Virus record (IMG/VR): IMGVR_UViG_3300045996_000667
Coordinates: 91,546-125,713 of that record
Reading direction: 5' to 3' (one strand)
Source: a virus
Length of the DNA stretch: 34,168 nt
The position numbers and the translations under genes are program-made. Below the pieces are notes generated by a model. That model saw only the letters and a program-made list of their open reading frames with translations. It made no database searches and was not told where the DNA came from. This document shows positions 13,930-22,143 of the stretch, one piece after another (position 1 is the first letter of the stretch; every line of letters begins with the position of its first letter).

Positions 13930-14123
13930 GATACCGCATTCGCACCAACGGCTCGACGTTCGAACCGCAGTGGTCCCGTTTCGGCATTGTCTGGACGCCG
14001 TTCAGTGTCCAGACTGGGGCCGAGACGATGGGCGTATGGCAATCCAGAAGCCAAGCCGAGGCGCAGGCCTACATCGACAGAGAGAAGGAAAATGATCGCC
14101 GCAGACAGTGGAGAACCATCTAA
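13926..14123 (+). CDS. Small hypothetical protein
   Basis: A 65-residue protein starting at ATG 13926, chosen because GGAGG lies 5 bases upstream and the start overlaps the previous stop as ATGA. It begins MRYRIRTNGSTFEPQWSR, contains a WTPF..Q turn and ends with an acidic/basic helix (SQAEAQAYIDREKENDRRRQW). It looks like a small beta-hairpin plus helix protein. No family recognised. Confidence 0.65.
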   Translation: MRYRIRTNGSTFEPQWSRFGIVWTPFSVQTGAETMGVWQSRSQAEAQAYIDREKENDRRRQWRTI

Positions 14124-14376
14124 CACGGCCAGGTTAATTAACGCGGCCAAGATAGCAGGCATGATGATGACGCAGTTCCTACTCATCACTGTCAACTATC
14201 GGATGGTGGCTCAGGGGTCGTACCTAGGGACGGCGGTCAGCGAGGTGGGTATCCTGCTTCTAGGCTGGACGCTGATTCGAAAGGTGTCGCAGTCTGACCG
14301 CTGGCAGGATCGGGTAGGGTACGTAACAGGTGGGCTGGCAGGCTCGATGCTGGGCCTGCTCTTAACAGGTGCCTAA
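14092..14376 (+). CDS. Small membrane protein
   Basis: A 94-residue protein starting at ATG 14092 with AAGGA upstream. It has about three hydrophobic segments: around IAGMMMTQFLLITVNY, SEVGILLLGWTLI, and VGYVTGGLAGSMLGLLL. This size and topology would fit a holin or another inner membrane protein, but no lysis genes are adjacent, so holin is not assigned. It overlaps the preceding and following genes in the same operon. Confidence 0.65.
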   Translation: MIAADSGEPSNTARLINAAKIAGMMMTQFLLITVNYRMVAQGSYLGTAVSEVGILLLGWTLIRKVSQSDRWQDRVGYVTGGLAGSMLGLLLTGA

Positions 14377-14612
14377 TGAAGTGCAAGAAGCATCCGCGCT
14401 ATCAGGGTAAACGCCATCCCAAGGTCATCTGTGTACCTTGCTGGGCGTTCTTCTTTGCGGAGGAGACTAGGCGGGGCTGGGTGACGATGGCCAAGCAGGA
14501 GCTTGAGCGCATCAAAGCCAGCAATGGAGGCAAGGACCGTCCGACCTATAAGTGTACTAAGCCTCACCACAACTCTGATGTTTGCTACGGCTGCGATCCT
14601 TGGTATTGCTGA
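14376..14612 (+). CDS. Small zinc-finger-like protein
   Basis: A 78-residue basic protein. The start MKCKKHPRYQGKRHPKV followed by VPCW is a pattern I know from many phage proteins of unknown function (Cys-Lys-Lys-His-Pro..., then CxxCW). A second Cys cluster (CTKPHHNSDVCYGCDPWYC) ends the protein, so two metal sites are likely. It is the last gene of this rightward operon, before the converging terminators. Function unknown; nucleic-acid binding is plausible. Confidence 0.7.
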   Translation: MKCKKHPRYQGKRHPKVICVPCWAFFFAEETRRGWVTMAKQELERIKASNGGKDRPTYKCTKPHHNSDVCYGCDPWYC

Positions 14613-14614
14613 TA

Positions 14615-14684
14615 GTTCTGATAGATCCTAATAGACCTATCAGAACCAAACGCGATTTTTAAAACGCTTCGGCCCCGAGGGGCC
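14615..14684. terminator. Convergent terminator region with two hairpins
   Basis: Two stems separate the converging operons. GTTCTGATAG (14615-14624) pairs perfectly with CTATCAGAAC (14637-14646) and is followed by a T run at 14656-14660, serving the plus strand. GGCCCC (14671-14676) pairs with GGGGCC (14679-14684); on the minus strand it is followed by GAAGCGTTTT, serving the virion operon. The AT-rich bases between form a third near-palindrome. Confidence 0.8.
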
Positions 14685-14689
14685 TACGC

Positions 14690-14968
14690 TTACAGCTGAG
14701 TAACGTTAAGCGTAAATGAGCGCTCGATAATCTTGTCGCCAACAGTGGTAATCCTATTGGTAATCTCATAGGACTGACCGGCTGTCCCGCCTGACAGCAT
14801 GACCGACGTAGCGTTCTCGCTGAAGACAGAGTTCACCGCAACAATTCCAGTCGGCACATCCCACGTGCTTGTCACAATAGTGTCCCCAGACAGGAGACGA
14901 CTCCAGTTGATCGTGTAGTCGAGCCTGTCTGAGGGATCCTGATTCTTGGTTCCTAGGCTAGCTGCCAT
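14690..14968 (-). CDS. Small virion-type protein (Ig/beta domain)
   Basis: A 92-residue beta-rich protein. The pattern 'DPSDRLDYTINWSRLLSGDT... STWDVPTGI... LSGGTAGQSYEITNRITT... RSFTLNV' is one I know as a widespread small phage structural protein family found near head, tail or fibre genes. It likely forms an immunoglobulin-like fold. It follows the 964-residue fibre-like protein in the same operon and ends right before the terminator. Exact location in the virion unknown. Confidence 0.7.
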   Translation of the reverse strand: MAASLGTKNQDPSDRLDYTINWSRLLSGDTIVTSTWDVPTGIVAVNSVFSENATSVMLSGGTAGQSYEITNRITTVGDKIIERSFTLNVTQL

Positions 14969-14970
14969 CT

Positions 14971-17865
14971 TTACACCGTAAACTTGCGGCTGTTACCGGC
15001 CGCCTTGATAGTCCTGGTCTGTCCCTGAGCCGCAAATGTGCGATGCTTTGGCGCACTATAGAACTCGGTGATTGGGGTAATCAGATCCGCCGTGACCGTC
15101 GCCCTCACTGTGGCGTTGCCGGTGACGAGAATCTCGGTTGTCAGGCTGGCAGTAGCCGAAGCCGAAGCCGTTGCGAGGGACGCTGGCGCAATCCGCGTGG
15201 TAATTGCTACGCTGACTGTCGCCGTTCCACCACACGCCGATGCGATCGGCTTGGCCGTTGTCAGGTCAACGCTGCAGGCTGTCGAGCCTAGGCATGCCGC
15301 CTCGAGCGACGAACCAGCCGACAACTGGGCTGCAACCGTGCAGTTACCACTCGCCGTCGAGTTCAGCGTTATCTGAGTTGTCAGGGCGCAGTTAACTGCC
15401 GCCGCTGTCGGGACCGTGGCCGCTGGCGTAACCTGAGTGGTCAGCGTGGCGTTCAGCGTTCCCGTCGCCGTAGCCGATGCTCCCGCTACTATCTGCGTGC
15501 TCAGGACAGCGTTAACAGTCGCTGTCATCTCCGACTGAGACGTCAGAGCGCCTGGGACAAGCAGAGTGGCACCGACCGTCGCCGTTCCAACTGGCGAGGC
15601 GGCCATCTGAATCTGAGTGGCCAGCGCTGCATTGAGAGTCGCTGTCGCAGAGGCTGTCGCCGCTGACGTAATCTGGGTGGACAGAGCCGCATTGACAGCC
15701 GCTGTTCCAGAGATGCCAGACGCGAGGCTAATCTGCGTGTTGAGCGTGGTCGGGTTGACCGTGCCAGTCAGGCTAACCGCGCTGGCAACTGGAATAGCCG
15801 TTGTCAGGCTGGCAGTGGCCGTAGCCGTGCCAGTAAATACCACCTCGCCAAGGTTGGTGATTGCCGGCGCTACCCTGATGGTAAAGAACTGACGACGCGA
15901 GGCGTGGATGCCAACCCTGTTACGATCCGTGATGAAAGTCGGATACAGGGTGTTGCCGGTCCACGACTCGACCGGGACATCGACCTCGACCCCGAACATC
16001 TGCTGTCCAGGAATCTGGTGAGCGTTGGTCCGACGACGGCTGATCGTGTCTGGGAAGACAGCGTCGAAGAACGTCGGCGCAGCTGGAGGCGTATCTGAGG
16101 GAAGATAAGCAACAACCGTCGACTGCTGACGCCTTGAAGTTGGATTACGCCTGTCCAGTATGAACTGCGGATAGAGCGTATTGCCTGTCCACGACTCGAC
16201 AGGAACCTCAATCTCCACCCCGAACATCTGCTGTCCAGGCTGTGGTGCCGTCACCCTGCGGCGAGGAACCATGTCTGGGTAAGTCGCATCCCAGCCCGTG
16301 ATTACCGCAGGAGCCGCTGGCGGAACCCTAACAGGTCCGACCAGGCTGACATACTGAATCCTTTTCTCAGGCATGATAATGCTCGCCTGAGACTGAGAGA
16401 CAACGCCAGTGATATACAGGCTAGCCTCTACCGAGGCCGTGAGGCTTGGGGCTGAGACTAGCGTGATTGACGTGTTCAGAGCCGCCGCTGCCGTGGCTGT
16501 GAGGCTCGGAGATGTGGCTAGCTCGATACCCGTGCTGAGAGCACCAGACACCGTGGCCGTGAGGCTTGGCGTGGTTGCTAGCGTGATCGCCGTGCTCAGA
16601 TTGCTAGACGCCGTGGCGGTTAGGCTTGGCGTTGCGACTAGCGGGATCGACGTGCTGAGAGAGGCCGAGACGCTGGCCGTGGCAGATGTCGATGCAACGA
16701 GCTCAGCAACAGACGTCTGCAGTCTGCCAACGTAGCCGCTTGTGACAGACGGATGCCTGCTATCGCGCCTACGAATGATGTCAGGGTATTCCGGCTGCCA
16801 GTTCGTTGTCAGCGTGCTTGCTGATGGGACGACGACAGGTCCGACTACCGACTGATACTGAACGACCTTGGCAGCACTGATAACGCCACTATTGCTCGGC
16901 GCGTCAGCATCTGCAGGCGTCGGAGGTGCTGGCTGTGGGAACGGAGCGACAGTGAAGCCGACAGGAATGTTAACCCTGCCTGGAATCCTGTCAACGTATG
17001 TCGGTTTCCACTTGTCAACACTATTCGTATCGACAGGCGGAACAACCACCGGAGCCGTAATCGACTGGTACTGAAGCTGTGTATATCTTAGGGTTGACGT
17101 GCCCTCACCGCGCGCAGCAGCGTCTGCAGGAGGAGCTGACGCCAGCATCGGCGTGAACGCCAGAGCGCCGGCCATAATAGCCGTTGACAGCGTTCGCTTC
17201 GCCAGAGGCTGATAGTCGACGCCCTCTGGCGGAGCTGTTGGCCCTAGGAACTGGATATCGTTAGCAAACTCGAGCCACGGGTTCAGCGTGGTTCCAGTGT
17301 CCGTATTGTTCTCGCCAAGGTCGCCACCAGCGCCGTCACCTCCCCATCGGATCGAGGCGTTGTGGCCCTGTGTGCCGCCAGCGGCTGCAGGCGTGCCAGT
17401 GACGCTGATCTCGACCACCAGGCGGTCCCCATCTGAGCAGGACACCGTATTGCTAAGGGTGCTGCTAAGGAACCTGTTAGTGAGAGCAGTAGCAATCTCA
17501 GTGGCATGGGTCGTCTTAGACCGAATAGTGCCAACAGCACTGCTTCCGGCCTCGTTGACGATGCCCATCCAGATCTGGACGTTTAGGTTGTTGCTGTTAT
17601 TCGACTCTAGGCACTGGAGAGCGAACTTAAAGACGTCCCCAGATGTGAAGGTCTGAGCCTTGAGAGGGTCCGAAATAAACTGGACGTGTAGCGCATCGCC
17701 GGCGACAAGGTGGTCGGCGGCGTCAGGGGTTACGGCTTCGGTGGTAAGAGTCGTTCCAGTGGCCAGCAGCAGCTGCCGCCTCGTCGTTGAGGCGTGCGAA
17801 TACGACTGCGTAGCCGGGGAAACGGTTGCCGCGCCGGACGATGGGAAGCGAAAACGAGTCGCCAC
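14971..17865 (-). CDS. Large repeat-rich virion protein, probable fibre
   Basis: A 964-residue protein. Residues 1-210 form a beta-sandwich-like domain (lectin or carbohydrate-binding in look). The middle holds repeated modules of the type 'YQSVVGPVVVPP... W.P.YPD...RR', including two nearly identical copies with PGQQMFGVE and VPVESWTGNTLYP. Between and after them run degenerate 20-residue repeats (LSTSIPLVATPSLTATA and so on); in the DNA the repeats at 16441-16680 have an exact 60-base period. Such Ser/Thr/Ala repeats are typical of fibre shafts or adhesins. It follows another putative virion protein and precedes a small Ig-like one. Host receptor binding is plausible; the evidence is composition and context. 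Confidence 0.65.
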   Translation of the reverse strand: MATRFRFPSSGAATVSPATQSYSHASTTRRQLLLATGTTLTTEAVTPDAADHLVAGDALHVQFISDPLKAQTFTSGDVFKFALQCLESNNSNNLNVQIWMGIVNEAGSSAVGTIRSKTTHATEIATALTNRFLSSTLSNTVSCSDGDRLVVEISVTGTPAAAGGTQGHNASIRWGGDGAGGDLGENNTDTGTTLNPWLEFANDIQFLGPTAPPEGVDYQPLAKRTLSTAIMAGALAFTPMLASAPPADAAARGEGTSTLRYTQLQYQSITAPVVVPPVDTNSVDKWKPTYVDRIPGRVNIPVGFTVAPFPQPAPPTPADADAPSNSGVISAAKVVQYQSVVGPVVVPSASTLTTNWQPEYPDIIRRRDSRHPSVTSGYVGRLQTSVAELVASTSATASVSASLSTSIPLVATPSLTATASSNLSTAITLATTPSLTATVSGALSTGIELATSPSLTATAAAALNTSITLVSAPSLTASVEASLYITGVVSQSQASIIMPEKRIQYVSLVGPVRVPPAAPAVITGWDATYPDMVPRRRVTAPQPGQQMFGVEIEVPVESWTGNTLYPQFILDRRNPTSRRQQSTVVAYLPSDTPPAAPTFFDAVFPDTISRRRTNAHQIPGQQMFGVEVDVPVESWTGNTLYPTFITDRNRVGIHASRRQFFTIRVAPAITNLGEVVFTGTATATASLTTAIPVASAVSLTGTVNPTTLNTQISLASGISGTAAVNAALSTQITSAATASATATLNAALATQIQMAASPVGTATVGATLLVPGALTSQSEMTATVNAVLSTQIVAGASATATGTLNATLTTQVTPAATVPTAAAVNCALTTQITLNSTASGNCTVAAQLSAGSSLEAACLGSTACSVDLTTAKPIASACGGTATVSVAITTRIAPASLATASASATASLTTEILVTGNATVRATVTADLITPITEFYSAPKHRTFAAQGQTRTIKAAGNSRKFTV

Positions 17866-17866
17866 C

Positions 17867-18658
17867 TTATCCTACCGATGAACCTGGATCAAAACCTGAA
17901 GGGATGATTACTACCTGCGGGCCGCGAACGACCTGAACTCGTGGAAGCCACGCCAATGACGGGCCAGCGCCGCCGCCTGATCCTGTGTCTTCGTTGAGCG
18001 CGAATGCGAACTCTATGGCGATGGTTGTGCCGCTCCAAGCTGCGCCTGAACCGTTACCCCAGTTCGTGTTGACCGTTCCGCCTGTGCCAGCCCATGAGGC
18101 GATACCCATGTAGAACCCACCCAATCCACTGTCCTCGTCGTGGGCAGTGGTCGGAGAGTTGGCACCGACGTTGGCCATGGTCTTGTTGTCAACGACGGCA
18201 ATCGACATGACAATGTCTGTCAAGTCGGTAGGCACGCCTGTCGACAGACTGGTTAATGCCGCATTTTCAGTGGCTAGAATGGTGTCGTTCGGAGTCGTCT
18301 GGTTGTTATCGTTAACAACAATGAATCCGACAGCCCAGTGACGGTTGTTGAACGCTGGCGCAGACGAGATCGTGAAGGAGGCCAAGCCTCCAGTGCCGGT
18401 AGGATTAGTAACCCTAAAGAGTCCTACATACGGGCCAGTGATCGTGTTGCGCTTAACTTCCTGGGCCGAGATATCAACGCCGTTCCAAGTGGCAGTGATA
18501 ACCCTAGCGGACGAGTCGCCCTGGTCATCGAACGCGGCCACAATGTATAGCGTCTGACGGTCAGCGTCAGTAATGTTAGCCTGAGCAAGCGTGCCAGTGA
18601 TTGCTGTGGCAGTAACTGCAGAAACGACGATATCTGCGAGCGCAATAGTCTGAGCCAT
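17867..18658 (-). CDS. Virion protein, putative tail fibre component
   Basis: A 263-residue protein starting at ATG 18658. It is a single beta-rich domain with an alternating pattern (ARVITATWNGVDISAQEV, GPYVGLFRVTNPTGTGGLASFTI, DIVMSIAVVDNK), close in style to domain 1 of phage and bacterial adhesin proteins. Residues 225-263 are Gly/Pro-rich, ending VVIIPSGFDPGSSVG, and resemble the 'VVGPVVVP' linkers of the 964-residue neighbour. A shared module suggests the two proteins act in one fibre. No catalytic residues recognised. Confidence 0.6.
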   Translation of the reverse strand: MAQTIALADIVVSAVTATAITGTLAQANITDADRQTLYIVAAFDDQGDSSARVITATWNGVDISAQEVKRNTITGPYVGLFRVTNPTGTGGLASFTISSAPAFNNRHWAVGFIVVNDNNQTTPNDTILATENAALTSLSTGVPTDLTDIVMSIAVVDNKTMANVGANSPTTAHDEDSGLGGFYMGIASWAGTGGTVNTNWGNGSGAAWSGTTIAIEFAFALNEDTGSGGGAGPSLAWLPRVQVVRGPQVVIIPSGFDPGSSVG

Positions 18659-18667
18659 TTATCCCTT

Positions 18668-18687
18668 TACACGCAATCCTAGTGTAT
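18668..18687 (+). promoter_or_regulatory. Dyad operator-like site, copy 4 (virion operon)
   Basis: TACACG-CAATC-CTAGTGTAT, matching the six-copy dyad with the same spacing. It lies in the 31-base gap between two virion genes. No promoter hexamers with standard spacing are visible on either strand. The site is weaker than the others. Confidence 0.5.
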
Positions 18688-18689
18688 TG

Positions 18690-20351
18690 TTACTGACGCG
18701 CGTGACCGCGTGGGTCAGCACTGGAAGGACCATAATTCGTCAGGTTTGAACCCTGCAATAGTCCAGTCGATGTGCTGACGATAGAGCCATCCGCTAGGCC
18801 CTGTAGAACAGTGGCAGCGATGGATATTGTCGAGAAGTTGACAACTCCTGAGCAGGTTATGCGCTGTGGACAGGACCCGCCAGACCCGCCAGTGTTGGCA
18901 ATGACGTCTCTGACGAACGAGTAGAGGTCGCCAGTGTCAGCACCGTTAACCTGAACTCGGCCTTGGTAGGTATTCCTGTAGGAGTAGAACGGTCCTACCG
19001 TGGCGTTGCTGGCTCCGAAGTCGTTGTAGATTGCAGCGTAACCTCCAGCGGCCAAGGCATTATTGAAGAGCACCTCGCCGCGAACCTGCACGTTTACCTC
19101 GTGCTGACTGCCGCCGATACACGGCACCTGAACAGGCAGTCCTGAACAGTTGTTGTTGATGATCGAGAAGTCCTGAATGTCGGCCTTCATCGAGAACATC
19201 GCGTCCGCTTCTCCAGTGTAGGAGTGAACGTTCGTTACATCGTTATTGATGTAGACAGGCTCGATTTGCGCGTATGCCTTGACAAAGTTAAAAGACGACC
19301 CGTACTGAATGTCTGTGGCAACGTTGTTGGCTACGATGTCGTGATACGACTCTGATCCTACCTGCGAGACATACATGATGTAGGCAGTGTTGGAGCTGTC
19401 CACGCCTGGTCCACCGCCGGTCAGCAGGTTGCGCCAGATCACAGAGCCATAGCGGCTGGTGCGCTCTGTCTCGCCCATGCACTTGCCGCCGCAGTCCTGA
19501 TGCCTAATGCCTTCGACCCAGATGTTCTGACCTCGCAGATACATCAAGTTAGGAGGATTGCCAGGATTGTGGTCGTCGTAGTCGAGCGTTGGCATCGTGT
19601 CGCCTGGGTAGGCAATCAGGATGACTGGCTCACCACGATCTTCGCGAAGCTGTGCTTCCGTCCCGTCCTGTAGAGGAAACGACGTCCAGTTGTAGGTGTT
19701 GCCACCACCAGGCGTCTGGTCGCGCAGGTAGACGACCGCACGAGCGCAAGGATCCAATGGATCTTCCTTAAGCTTGGCCATCGTGCGATAGGGACTCAAC
19801 AGTGAGCCTGTGCCGCTATCGCTGCCGGTGTCAGCGTCTAGGAAGCAGAATCCGTCTGGTCCGATCGTTGTGGAGACGGTAATGCTCCACGTCTGCTGGT
19901 CGGTATCGCCGTCAGCGTCAGTGCATGTCGCGGTAATATTGCTGGCACTGGCTGTAGGATTTGGCCAGTTAATGAAGCCAGCCTCGTTAGCAGACCCGTT
20001 TACCGTGCTAGATGCAGTAATTGTCATCCCTGACGGGGCGTTAGTCAGGGAGAAGGTATACGGGTACTGTCCTCCTCGGCATACAACAGGAATCCTGTAC
20101 TGCAGGCCGTTATAGGCTCTATAGATCCTGTTACTGGCTTGATGGCGTGGCGTGGTTCCGGCGGTGCCAGTAGGCGTAGGGAGGACCATCTTGAGGGTAG
20201 TGTGGTCCCCGTAATCCTGCGGGTCAGTACCGCCACCGCCTCCCTGCTGCTGGGAGCCAGTACCGGTAAGACGGCCGCCTGAGATGAACTGACCTGCAGC
20301 TAGCAAATTCGCTGCGCAGGCTATTGCTAGGACTGAGATCAGTAGCTTCAT
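18690..20351 (-). CDS. Secreted-type beta-helix virion protein, possible depolymerase
   Basis: A 553-residue protein. The start at ATG 20351 is chosen because it overlaps the previous stop as ATGA and gives a clean Sec signal peptide: a basic start, then LLISVLAIACAANLLAAG. A Gly-rich linker follows, then an Ig-like domain (YPYTFSLTNAPSGMTITASS), then a region beginning FCFLDADTGSDSGTGSLLSPYRTM, which is the usual entry into a right-handed parallel beta-helix of the pectate-lyase type. The rest shows the Asn-rich turns of such folds. Phage beta-helices often bind or cut host polysaccharide. A signal peptide on a virion protein is unusual. No catalytic residues can be fixed. Confidence 0.65.
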   Translation of the reverse strand: MKLLISVLAIACAANLLAAGQFISGGRLTGTGSQQQGGGGGTDPQDYGDHTTLKMVLPTPTGTAGTTPRHQASNRIYRAYNGLQYRIPVVCRGGQYPYTFSLTNAPSGMTITASSTVNGSANEAGFINWPNPTASASNITATCTDADGDTDQQTWSITVSTTIGPDGFCFLDADTGSDSGTGSLLSPYRTMAKLKEDPLDPCARAVVYLRDQTPGGGNTYNWTSFPLQDGTEAQLREDRGEPVILIAYPGDTMPTLDYDDHNPGNPPNLMYLRGQNIWVEGIRHQDCGGKCMGETERTSRYGSVIWRNLLTGGGPGVDSSNTAYIMYVSQVGSESYHDIVANNVATDIQYGSSFNFVKAYAQIEPVYINNDVTNVHSYTGEADAMFSMKADIQDFSIINNNCSGLPVQVPCIGGSQHEVNVQVRGEVLFNNALAAGGYAAIYNDFGASNATVGPFYSYRNTYQGRVQVNGADTGDLYSFVRDVIANTGGSGGSCPQRITCSGVVNFSTISIAATVLQGLADGSIVSTSTGLLQGSNLTNYGPSSADPRGHARQ

Positions 20352-20650
20352 GCTATTCCTATTCGATCCAGCAGTCGCCGGCGCGACTCTTGGGCTTCGA
20401 TTCTCTTCTCGAGGGGCGTGCAGCGGCCGTCTTCGTAGCAGTGAAGACAGATGGCTCGCATACAGCATCGGCAGGCCGCGCCCATTTCCTCTTTGTCTGG
20501 AAGGTTGACGCCTTGAGGAACTAGATAGACTGTTTGGGCTGACCCAGGCTTGACAAAAACTATCGCGTTACAGTGACCACAAGTGATGGTGTCGCGTTCG
20601 ATTGTGTGCGCCTGACTTGTGATGATTAGATACCCTTGCGGACGAAGCAT
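20348..20650 (-). CDS. Small zinc-ribbon protein of virion operon
   Basis: A 100-residue protein. Cys pairs occur as TCGHC, CRCCMRAICLHC and GRCTPLEKRIE. The pattern (CxxC, then CxxCxxxICxxCxxxGxCxPxE) is familiar from many phage proteins of unknown function located among tail genes. At least two zinc sites are likely. Start ATG 20650 overlaps the stop of the preceding gene (TAATG), and the stop overlaps the next start (ATGA). Confidence 0.7.
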   Translation of the reverse strand: MLRPQGYLIITSQAHTIERDTITCGHCNAIVFVKPGSAQTVYLVPQGVNLPDKEEMGAACRCCMRAICLHCYEDGRCTPLEKRIEAQESRRRLLDRIGIA

Positions 20651-20838
20651 TACTCACCAATTTCGACGGCATCGACTGGTAGGCAATAGGCAGGAGTGAG
20701 CTCCATCCCACGCCGCGCGAGGATCGCAAAGCGTGTGTTTTCCACTTCTGTAGCGTGGCGCTTCGCGTCCTCGGCAGTGCCGTCTGTTGAAACCAGGACG
20801 TGACGCCCATCGCTGAGCGTCACCCGGTAGAGGGGCAT
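20650..20838 (-). CDS. Small hypothetical protein
   Basis: A 62-residue protein with a compact beta-alpha-beta look: MPLYRVTLSDGRHVLVSTD, AEDAKRHATEVENTR, then TPAYCLPVDAVEIGE. Start and stop overlap its neighbours (TAATG at both ends), supporting a real gene. No family is recognised with confidence; similar short proteins accompany tail genes in many phages. Confidence 0.65.
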   Translation of the reverse strand: MPLYRVTLSDGRHVLVSTDGTAEDAKRHATEVENTRFAILARRGMELTPAYCLPVDAVEIGE

Positions 20839-21299
20839 TACTGCTCCTCGAAGTGAACCGTCATCGTCGCAAGCGGGGTGCCTGTGTTGATGGTCGGTGT
20901 GCGGAACCCGATCGAGTGGTTAGCCGTGGCCGGAATCACTAGCTCGCCACCAGGTGCAGCAACCCATCGGAAGCTCGCGCGCTGGTTAAGAGCCACTGAC
21001 AGAAGCGGAACGGTCGCGTAGTTCGTTGGCTCGGCGGTGTAATTCTCGAGCGCCGCTGTCAGCGCAGCCGCATCAGCAGGATCGAGTGGGGCAGGAGTCA
21101 CTGACGTCGCTGTGCCCTGGCCTGTGGCGTCAACGCGGGTAGCTGTGAACAGAATCGCAGCGTCAGCAGGCGTAGCCTCTGAGCCGAAGATAAGGTCGTA
21201 CAGCTTCGCGCGGCGCACAGTTGTGGCGTTGCAACGAATGGCTCCTAGCGTAGTCGCTGAGCCGAGAGTGTCCTGCAGTTCAACTGCATACTTTGCCAT
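20838..21299 (-). CDS. Virion-associated protein
   Basis: A 153-residue protein. It opens MAKYAVELQDTLGSATTLGA, then RRAKLYDLIFGSEATPADAA, and has a beta-rich C-terminus (GFRTPTINTGTPLATMTVHF). I know this style from phage proteins encoded next to fibre genes ('...KlYDl.fGs...PaDna...'), with virion location assumed. Start ATG 21299 lies in the context ACACATG, shared with three other virion genes. It is the second gene of this leftward operon. Function unknown. Confidence 0.65.
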   Translation of the reverse strand: MAKYAVELQDTLGSATTLGAIRCNATTVRRAKLYDLIFGSEATPADAAILFTATRVDATGQGTATSVTPAPLDPADAAALTAALENYTAEPTNYATVPLLSVALNQRASFRWVAAPGGELVIPATANHSIGFRTPTINTGTPLATMTVHFEEQ

Positions 21300-21391
21300 G
21301 TGTACTGTCTCCTAAAAGGTGGGACCGAAATTTGATGCGCAGTGTGAGGCCCGTCCACCACGCAATTGGAGTGGAAGTAAGAAGACGAGCC

Positions 21392-21997
21392 TTATGCGAA
21401 GGTGATGTCCAGTGCTCCGATGGAGATGGACGGCCCAGGATCGCCGTTGTTGACTGTCTTGTTCTGGGCGAGTGCTCCCCAGACCATGAGGTTGCCGCCG
21501 GTGGCGCGGTCGAATACTCCGACGCCGGTAATAGTTCCCCAGTTGGCCGAAGGGGTTGGGAAGTTGATGGCTGCCGCGTTGTCGGTCAAGCCGTCGGTGC
21601 CGCTAGTACCAGTCCAGTTCGAATCCGAAGGATCCACCTGAACGCGGGCATAGCTGCCACCAGACACTTCCGTGCCTGCACCAGCCGCTTCAGAGCCGGT
21701 CGAAGGGTTAGTGGTGAAAAGGCCGATGTAGACTGGACGCTTCGGTAGCCCCTGCTTCAGCGTTAGCCACGTCACGGCGCCATCTGTGGTGGTCTGGCCG
21801 AGAGACGTGTTGAACGCTGGCGGCGCACCGGCCGTGGTGCCACCTGTAATGCATTCGTAAACTGAGAGGTCGGACGTTCCCAGCATGACTCTGTCGCCCG
21901 CGCTATAAGCTGTCGAGTTCGCTCGCACGGTAACAGTTGAGGTGCGGAAGAGCGCTTTGCGAACCTCTACCTCCAAGTAGTCGGACATATTTGACAT
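21392..21997 (-). CDS. Virion protein, possible tail fibre or decoration
   Basis: A 201-residue protein starting at ATG 21997 with AAGGA 9 bases upstream. Residues 20-80 hold an 'APPAFNTSLGQTTTDGAVTW' carbohydrate-binding-like module (the 'G.tttDG.vtW' repeat common in fibres). Residues 85-201 hold the phage module 'YIGLFTTNPS...GTEVSGGSYARVQV ... GVFD...GGNLMVWGAL', found in many fibre or decoration proteins. It is the first gene of the leftward virion operon at a divergent gap. Confidence 0.7.
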   Translation of the reverse strand: MSNMSDYLEVEVRKALFRTSTVTVRANSTAYSAGDRVMLGTSDLSVYECITGGTTAGAPPAFNTSLGQTTTDGAVTWLTLKQGLPKRPVYIGLFTTNPSTGSEAAGAGTEVSGGSYARVQVDPSDSNWTGTSGTDGLTDNAAAINFPTPSANWGTITGVGVFDRATGGNLMVWGALAQNKTVNNGDPGPSISIGALDITFA

Positions 21998-22044
21998 GTG
22001 TGCTTGTTCCTTTTTTCTGACGAAATCTAGCGGCGGGAAAAGCC

Positions 22045-22073
22045 TTGACAGGCGAGCCGATCCCTGATACTCT
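22045..22073 (+). promoter_or_regulatory. Putative promoter of rightward accessory operon
   Basis: TTGACA (22045-22050), 17 bases, then TACTCT (22068-22073; weak -10, with TGATACT overlapping). It lies in the divergent gap between the virion operon and the nucleotidyltransferase gene, 70 bases before ATG 22144. No copy of the dyad site is present here. Confidence 0.55.
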
Positions 22074-22143
22074 TAGTATGGAGTGGCGCGGTTTTACGAA
22101 GGGCACACGTGATACACAAGCACTACGTGCAGAAGGAGTTGCG

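Noticed and set aside
13878-14195. Reverse-strand frame of 105 residues
   Set aside because: It lies antisense to three coupled small plus-strand genes with good ribosome binding sites.
14092-14376. Holin assignment for the 94-residue membrane protein
   Set aside because: Size and about three hydrophobic segments fit, but no endolysin or spanin is nearby and small membrane proteins are common in phages.
1897-21999. Shared ACACATG context of four minus-strand virion starts (1897, 7683, 21299, 21997)
   Set aside because: Too short and not shared by the other virion genes; may be chance or start-context preference.
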